A stretch of DNA of 64,000 nucleotides, from assembly GCA_030248135.1 (NCBI GenBank), contig JASANC010002758.1, positions 1 to 64,000 of the forward strand. Reading direction: 5' to 3'. Shown here in pieces: positions 58,432 to 64,000 of the stretch. Source of the DNA: Theristus sp. LFF4_11. Its lineage: Eukaryota > Nematoda > Chromadorea > Monhysterida > Xyalidae. Position 1 is the first letter of the stretch, and the number at the start of each line of letters is the position of its first letter. Below the pieces are notes generated by a model. That model was given only the letters and a program-made list of their open reading frames with translations, had not been told where the DNA came from and did not search any database. The translations under genes and the position numbers were made by a program.

Positions 58432-61400
58432 TCAAAACAGCGCCTTCGCACCTGAATCCTTGGACTGCGCGGCAATCGCGGTGGTCAAACTGGCCATTTG
58501 CTCCAGCCTGACCCCATGGTGAGCTCTGACGTGTTTCACGAGATTTATGGGATACGGAACCGAATAGTCGCACAGTGGACACGCGTGTCGCAGACGTGCG
58601 CCGTGGAAGCGAACGTGCCGCCGCAGCTGCGTGTTGTCGGAGAACCGTGCAACGCAGCGGTCGCATCGGAACTTTTTCGGTTTCGTCGTCTCGTGCGATG
58701 GTGCGCTGCTGGTGCGAGGCTTTCTTTTAGGTTTCGTATTTTTGATCGGATTCATCGGATTTTGGCGATCCGGGTTTGGGTGGCCGGTTGAGGTTGTTGC
58801 GAGTGATGTCGTCGAGGCGTCTAGGTGATCTGAAAAATTCGCGATATGACGAACGTTCATGCGACGTTTTATTAGAACCAAGTAAAATTATTTGAATATT
58901 TTATCCAATCGCATTACTCGGAGTCTCTGCTCACCTTCTCCGATCACGCCAAGCTCGACCTCCTGTTGCCGGTGCACGCGACTGTGCAAGCTGAGCAGCT
59001 CGCAGTGGGGTACCGCGTAGTCGCACTGTGCGCATTTCGCTGGCGCAGCGCTGCCGTGATTTGCGGTGTGCTGTACGAGGGTAACCTCGTCATCAAAGAC
59101 CGCCGGACACCGGTCACACGATAAGATGCACAGTCGGTTGAGGATGAACGGTGATGCGAACCGTGCGTTTGCGGGCATGTGCTCCCTGGACAATCAAGTT
59201 GATTCCGGATATTTTTGGAATTGGTAGATGAATTCATTCGTTTGACTGATACACTGTAAGATCTGTGATTTGAGCCAATCATTGGCTGTGGCAGCAGTCA
59301 TGTATGGCAGAAACGGTAATACCGTAATCGACATTCAGGAACCACACGATCATACGGAGGTGCATGATGTGGAAACACTCCGCGCAGGCGTGTATTACTG
59401 TATCTTTTCCTTATGACCTGCGACTCAATGCAATTGTCGACGTGAAAGGAAACTAAGAGTTTCAATTCAATCTTTATGTGGTAATTCAGAATAGCCTAAG
59501 TGACCCGGCCTTATTAAGGGGTCTCGGATCATAGCCAATTTTGAATTCCCGCGTCATGCATGAGACTGCTTACCCTTATGCGAGCGTTGAGTCCCGGGAC
59601 CGAAATAAAAGATCATACACACTGGTTACTCTCCATTTCGTCCATTACCAACCCACAAAAGAAACACGAACACACTTGACGTAATGCTCGTTCAGCGGCT
59701 GTCGTTCACCGCGGTACGAACAGCGTGGGCACTTCAACAGTCGCCAGTCCGGCGGCAACCTGCGGAAATGCTTGCGTTCATGAGCGCGCACGTGCGAGCG
59801 ACGTTTGCTGCTGTGCGAGCAGTAGCGACACTGCCAGCGGGCGCCGTTTTTGCACTGGAAATAATGCATATAAGATAACAGAAATCAGTCTTGACAAAAT
59901 CAGAAATATTTTTTTGTTAGATAGAAAGATTTGCGCACGATCGTTTTTTTTGAAAAGATTTATGTGTGAATCAACCCTACAGTCCACCTCGCTAATATAT
60001 GCAACTACCTAATTGGTTGGTCATTGGTCATAGCAACTCTCAGCGCTGATTGGTTGGTCATGAGCAATTCTCAGCGCTGATTGGTTGGTCATAAGCAATT
60101 TTCAGCGCTGATTGGTTGGTCATGAGAAATTTTCAGCGCTGATTGGTTGGTCATGAGCAATTCTCAGCGCTGATTGGTTGGTCATAGCAACTCTCAGCGC
60201 TGATTGGTTGGTCATAAGCAATTTTCAGCGCTGATTGGTTGGTCATGAGCAATTCTCAGCGCTGATTGGTTGGTCATAGCAACTCTCAGCGCTGATTGGT
60301 TTGTCATTACGTGCTGTTGCATCAGCATATATTTTCCAGATGACTCTTACCCGTGGAATGTGCGCGGGCGCCGCGAGCGCAAAGACGAACCCGACGGTCA
60401 GCGGATCACGGCCGCCATGCAGACAATCGACATCGGTCGTGTGTTGCAGCATTTCGGTCGGCGACGACTGAAATGGAGACGTTTTTGAATACAGTCGAAC
60501 TCTAAAATTGTAGGGAATCAGCTGACTGGTTGGTGGTCACGTGCATGCATGCTTTCTGTGCAGGCGTACTCCGCGCCCACATCACAGCAATGCCTGCGCA
60601 GAAAGCATGCATCATGTGACCACCAACCAATCAGCGGATTCCCCATAATTTAGAGTTCGCCTGTGGTGAGATAACTATTTTTCACTGTTCGCTATTCTAC
60701 TATTGTGATGAAAACGTCAAAGAAGTCTCGAACCACCGATTCCGATTCGGAGTCCATATTACTGCTCGCCATTTTCATCTCCGACTCCGCAGCCAACAGT
60801 AGCGCCTCAATTCCGTCATTGCCGGTCGATTGGCTGTGTGTCAGCGACGAGAAATCAGCACAGTCCACTTTCGAATCATGTGACGGCGGTCGATTTGCTG
60901 TGCCAGTTGAGTTTGCGGTTGATGTTGGAGTGAACGCCTGCGTGGAAGACAAAGAAACAAAGATTCGCAACGTTTTCCAGTTGTTGTTGTTGCTGCTGCT
61001 GCTGTTGTTGTTGTTGTTATTTTGACTTATACACTCTAAAAGGCCTGGCTTAGGTTAGGGTAAGCGGGTAAAAAACCATTACCAAGTCAAAAGCGGGTGC
61101 TTTCCAATGGGTATTTAGAACAGTGTTGCCTATTCAGAAATGACAGCTGCCTGAAGCAGATTGCTTTTCTTAAACCTGTATTTTAAACTGGAACAAAAAC
61201 TTAAACCGGTATCAGTTAATTGTTGTTAACCAAACGACATTGTTTTTTTATAATTTTTTTAACAGGAATGGCGATTGAACAACATGTGACGACATTGAAA
61301 AGCTAACCAAACAAGATTAATTTTAAAACTTTAAGCGGGAATGGCTGTTAATTGATGCTGATCAAAGGAGATTGTTTTTTTGATACTTTAAACGGGAAGG

Positions 61401-63956
61401 ACAGTGGAATGCAACTGATTAGAAAAGAATGAAAGGACAAATAAGCGACATTGAAAAGCTAATAAATGCGAGAATTGATTTTGATACTTTAATAGGGAAT
61501 GGCAGTTGTTTGTTGCTGATTAAAAAGGTTGCGGATTTTGAGTCCGCGTCGTGGGCAAGGTCAAAAGGGGAAAACCAACTCAAAAATAATAGTTGTATTT
61601 ATCAGCTAACCGTGCCGTAGGCACGGGTCAATTTGCTAGTACCACAAAAATAAGGAAAAAAACTTCTGAAAAACAATCCAACCGACCACGAGCGCGTTCT
61701 TCGAGGGCGACGCCGGCACGGCACCCGTGATGCAGTTTTTCTCGACCGACTCCATGTATCGCTGCGGACTCGCGGTGTGCAACTTTAGGTGATCGAAAAC
61801 GGCCGATTTGCGTTTGGAGTTCCAACCGCAAAGTGGACAGCGATAGTTCAGGAGGCCTTTCGGCTGTTCGTGACCTATGAGTAAATTGGACTAGCAGTTA
61901 ACTCGGATGATGGTAAGGATGAATGGAGCGAAAAATTCGGTCGTTTGGTAGGGTAGATCGTTTCGTTTAAACTAATCAACAAAGAACAATGCCAGATTGC
62001 ACTTCATAATCTGTCGCCAGATCACACGGAATCCCGATTATTGGCTGAAGACATTAAGCGAGCGCTTGCTCTGTGTTTTACAGAAGATTGAGTGCTGAAC
62101 GGCAGAACTAACAGCAATAAAACTTTACTTTGTCGAATATTGTTCAATCAAATCAAAACAACCAAACAACAATTGCCAAGTTTTTTCGAGAATTTACCTT
62201 TTTTATGCACCCTCAACAACTCGATCGACTCGACAACAAACGGACAATGGTGACATCGAAAATCGACGTTGTCGACTTTTGGCGGTGGTGGTGGCGGCGA
62301 ACTGTGATCACTGGTCGGACTGGTACTTGATGTCGCGTTTGATGGCGAGAAATTATCATTCTTTCGTTCTAATTCGTCATGATGCTCAGCCGCTTTTAAG
62401 CTGAATGCCAGTTGGTTTGAAGCGAATTGAGGGACTCTTTTAACATTTGCATTTGCCTCAAACGGTCGCTTCAATGGTGAAATGGTCGACAATTTCGTAG
62501 TTGGTGTTTGAGCAACGTTTTCGACCAGTGTCGCCTCGTTCTGCGGATGGCAGACGTTCACGTGTTTCAGGGTGGCCTGAGTTTGCAAGTGAATAAATTT
62601 GAGTTTTTTTTTAAATTGATAAATGTCACATAACCAGAAGAACATTTACAAGGAGGATTTATGTAGCAAGGAGAAAAAAAAATGAATTCATATAAAACAT
62701 GTTTAGCCAACGACCACGGATCACAGCTTGTAGCTTGTACTTGCTCAGTTTATATTATTGCAAAAATCATCCTGGAATAAAAGAAAAACAAAAGACTGGA
62801 CTGACCGAACGTGTCAAGCTGCTGAAGTCACAAATCGCACACGCGTACGGCGGCGCGTCATGCACGTTCGCCAGATGGTCGTACACAGTCGTCAAACTGG
62901 CGTCCGCGAATCCGCATTTCACACAGCACCAGTCGAGTTTCCGGTCTTCTCCGGCTGTAGATGCGTCGTGACGGTCGCGTTTGATTGATGTGCTGCTGAT
63001 TGCCTGCTGATCCGGTTGATCGTGGTTGATTGTGTTGAAATTGTTCGTTGCGTTTGCGGTTGCGGTGCTCTGCTCGACGCAGCCGTGTGCCTCCTTCAGC
63101 GCGCGCATCACCAGCGGATTCGAGTCGAACGTTTTGCTGCGGCTGTACTTTGAGACGACACGAATGCCGTGCACTTCTGCAATTTATTTGATGTTTTTTT
63201 TTGCGTTTTTTAATTGAGTAGAAGTTGAAAGAAACGTCATTGTGGCGTTACAAGGTTCTGTAGTGGAAGACTTCCATTAGAAGGACAAACAGCGCCAACA
63301 ATGCAGAGAAGTACTGGCATGCGTCTGGGTATCTGGCTGGCAAAAGTAAAGGTGCATTCATGACGCAGTATTTTGTGACGCGTAGCTGTGTTAAAACATT
63401 GCTACGCGGTCACTAAACATTGCTTCATGAATGCCGCCGCTTAATGTTTCAGAAACCACCGCACAACGGTTTCTTTCATTCTCATCCTTATCCAGTCCCT
63501 CGTTCAAAAAGTGGCAATTTTTTCAATAATCAAAAATTGCTCCAACTCGAAACGTGTCGTATCAAGTCTGCTTTCCACTTTGACGTCCGTGAACAGTAGC
63601 GGCATTTGAACGGCCGATCGTCCGTGTGGACGCGTTTGTGGCGGATCATTTCCGAAATCCATTTTCCCTGGAATTTTTCATTTCATTTTGTTTTTTTTGT
63701 TCAGTTTTAATCATTTTGCACTCAAAAATATTTTCAAAGGGTTCTTTCAAAACTATTTGCCGTTTCACAAATTTTTTGCGCAACAAACCAGTGTTCACAA
63801 TCTCAAAATTGATCCACTTTTCTTTGTTTACATTCACAAAAAAGTGAAAATTCATCGAACCTGATAACCGCAGACGGAGCAGGTTCGAGCTGCGATGTCT
63901 GGATCACCCTTCGCCAGCAATTCGTCCATTTCCTCGGTCGGCGTTTGAATTGCCTC
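58432..63956 (-). CDS. Multi-C2H2 zinc-finger protein, 3' part (12 finger-like units, 773 aa visible)
   Basis: Ten exons in transcript order: 63956-63861, 63667-63547, 63176-62806, 62576-62198, 61874-61687, 60937-60716, 60467-60351, 59854-59676, 59185-58935 and 58829-58432 (stop TGA). Phases agree. The 5' end is outside the window. Finger-like units include CSVC...HKRVH, CRYC...HVSKVH, CVKC...HLANVH, CAIC...HVNVCH, CHHC...HKKGH, CPLC...HLKLH, CRYC...HERKH, CPRC...HYVKEH, CDRC...HTANH, CAQC...HSRVH, CDRC...HVRFH and CPLC...HVRAHH. They are dispersed and lack TGEKP linkers, with Pro/Ser-rich stretches between. The CDYSVPYPINLVKHVRAHH style recalls REST/hunchback-like fingers; orthology is not claimed. 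It probably binds DNA in the nucleus. Exons at 60937-60716 and 60467-60351 carry no finger and are the least certain. Confidence 0.85.
59397..59617 (+). repeat. Element family G, copy 4
   Basis: Left end TGTATCTTTTCCTTATGACC then TGCGACTCAATGC. Right end GCGTTGAGTCCCGGGACC then GAAATAAAAGATCATAC. It lies in the zinc-finger gene intron between 59676 and 59185. Confidence 0.85.
60012..60307. repeat. CCAAT-core minisatellite, about 9-10 copies of a 28-30-bp unit
   Basis: The unit is CAGCGCTGATTGGTTGGTCA followed by TGAGCAATTCT, TAAGCAATTTT or TAGCAACTCT variants. Nine copies of CAGCGCTGATTGGTT are counted. The variants recur in a higher-order pattern. Intronic in the zinc-finger gene, ending 44 bp below exon 60351-60467. 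No spacers, so not CRISPR. Confidence 0.95.
60492..60663. repeat. Palindromic element family P, copy 6
   Basis: Starts CAGTCGAACTCTAAAATTG after TA and ends CATAATTTAGAGTTCGCCTG. It includes GCTGACTGGTTGGTGGTCAC, GCATGCATGCTTTCTGTGCA and the mirrored ACCACCAACCAATCAGCGG. Zinc-finger gene intron. Confidence 0.87.
60978..61018. repeat. TTG/CTG triplet repeat
   Basis: Runs of GTTGTTGTTG and CTGCTGCTGCTG, 41 bp, in the zinc-finger gene intron just above exon 60937-60716. Confidence 0.9.
61030..61639 (+). mobile_element. Helitron D (3' end intact, 5' end unclear)
   Basis: The right end has hairpin GTGCCGTAGGCAC, GGGTCAATTTG, CTAG (61636-61639) and then T, identical to Helitron B in reverse. The left part has GGCCTGGCTTAGGTTAGGG and AAGCGGGTAAAA, like Helitron A interiors reversed. 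So it joins A-type left and B-type right sequence. It ends 47 bp below exon 61874-61687. Confidence 0.75.
63348..63443. repeat. Foldback element, family F, copy 3
   Basis: AAAGGTGCATTCATGACGCA at the left and TTGCTTCATGAATGCCGCC at the right, around GTGTTAAAACATTGCTACGC. Zinc-finger gene intron between 63547 and 63176. Confidence 0.8.
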
Positions 63957-64000
63957 CTGAAAGATTATTAGCACCGCTTTATTTAGAATAAAATGTAGAA

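Noticed and set aside
60012..60307. CRISPR array
   Set aside because: Units are contiguous with no unique spacers, and the genome is eukaryotic; it is a minisatellite.
60270..60488. Plus-strand frame ending KWRRF with an ATTTTCCAG acceptor
   Set aside because: The minus strand of the same segment has both an acceptor and a GTAAGA donor, an open frame throughout and phases that fit the zinc-finger gene on both sides. No partner exons for a plus-strand gene were found.

Overview
This is nuclear DNA from an animal, almost certainly an invertebrate. Genes are cut into many small exons by GT-AG introns (one GC-AG). Coding exons are CG-rich in an AT-rich background. The non-coding space is full of non-autonomous DNA transposons, foldback elements, Helitrons and tRNA-derived SINEs. 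The recognisable families are metazoan: fucokinase, DNAJC8, MFSD13A/TMEM180, TNFAIP8 and a long C2H2 zinc-finger protein. I cannot assign a phylum from sequence alone.

Layout. 1-1343 is a 336-bp satellite open at the left edge. 1826-3517 (+) is the 3' end of a fucokinase gene. 4204-11689 (+) is a 13-exon gene for an unrecognised Arg/Ser-rich protein of about 1,098 residues. 12493-16484 (+) is a complete DNAJC8 gene in 9 exons. 16485-22609 has no gene I can support. 22610-35298 (+) is a 4-exon gene, with a possible fifth cassette exon, for a disordered protein ending in a CaaX prenylation motif; its introns are 3.8, 7.7 and 0.2 kb. 37725-42813 (-) is a complete MFSD13A/TMEM180 gene in 8 exons. 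44010-46929 (-) is a TNFAIP8-family gene missing its first exon(s). 46930-58431 is transposon-dominated, with nested G-rich elements and three Helitrons inside another element. 58432 to the right edge (-) is the 3' part of a gene for a protein with 12 C2H2-type fingers (10 exons seen, 5' end outside).

All gene models were built by hand from open frames, splice signals, phase agreement at every junction and, where the family is known, protein similarity. Phases close without frameshift in every model. The genes do not form an operon or one pathway. Two, DNAJC8 and the Arg/Ser-rich protein, would be expected in pre-mRNA splicing; the second only by composition.

The most distinctive content is repetitive. 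Several families of short inverted-repeat elements recur in introns and intergenic DNA: a palindrome carrying CCAAT and CACGTG motifs, a 200-bp element ending in CTGCGACTCAATGCG, an 80-100-bp foldback, C-tract elements ending in CCGTATTACC, and others. Most have TA target duplications. A minisatellite of the same CCAAT core lies in a zinc-finger gene intron. Three Helitrons lie end to end inside one TA-flanked element.
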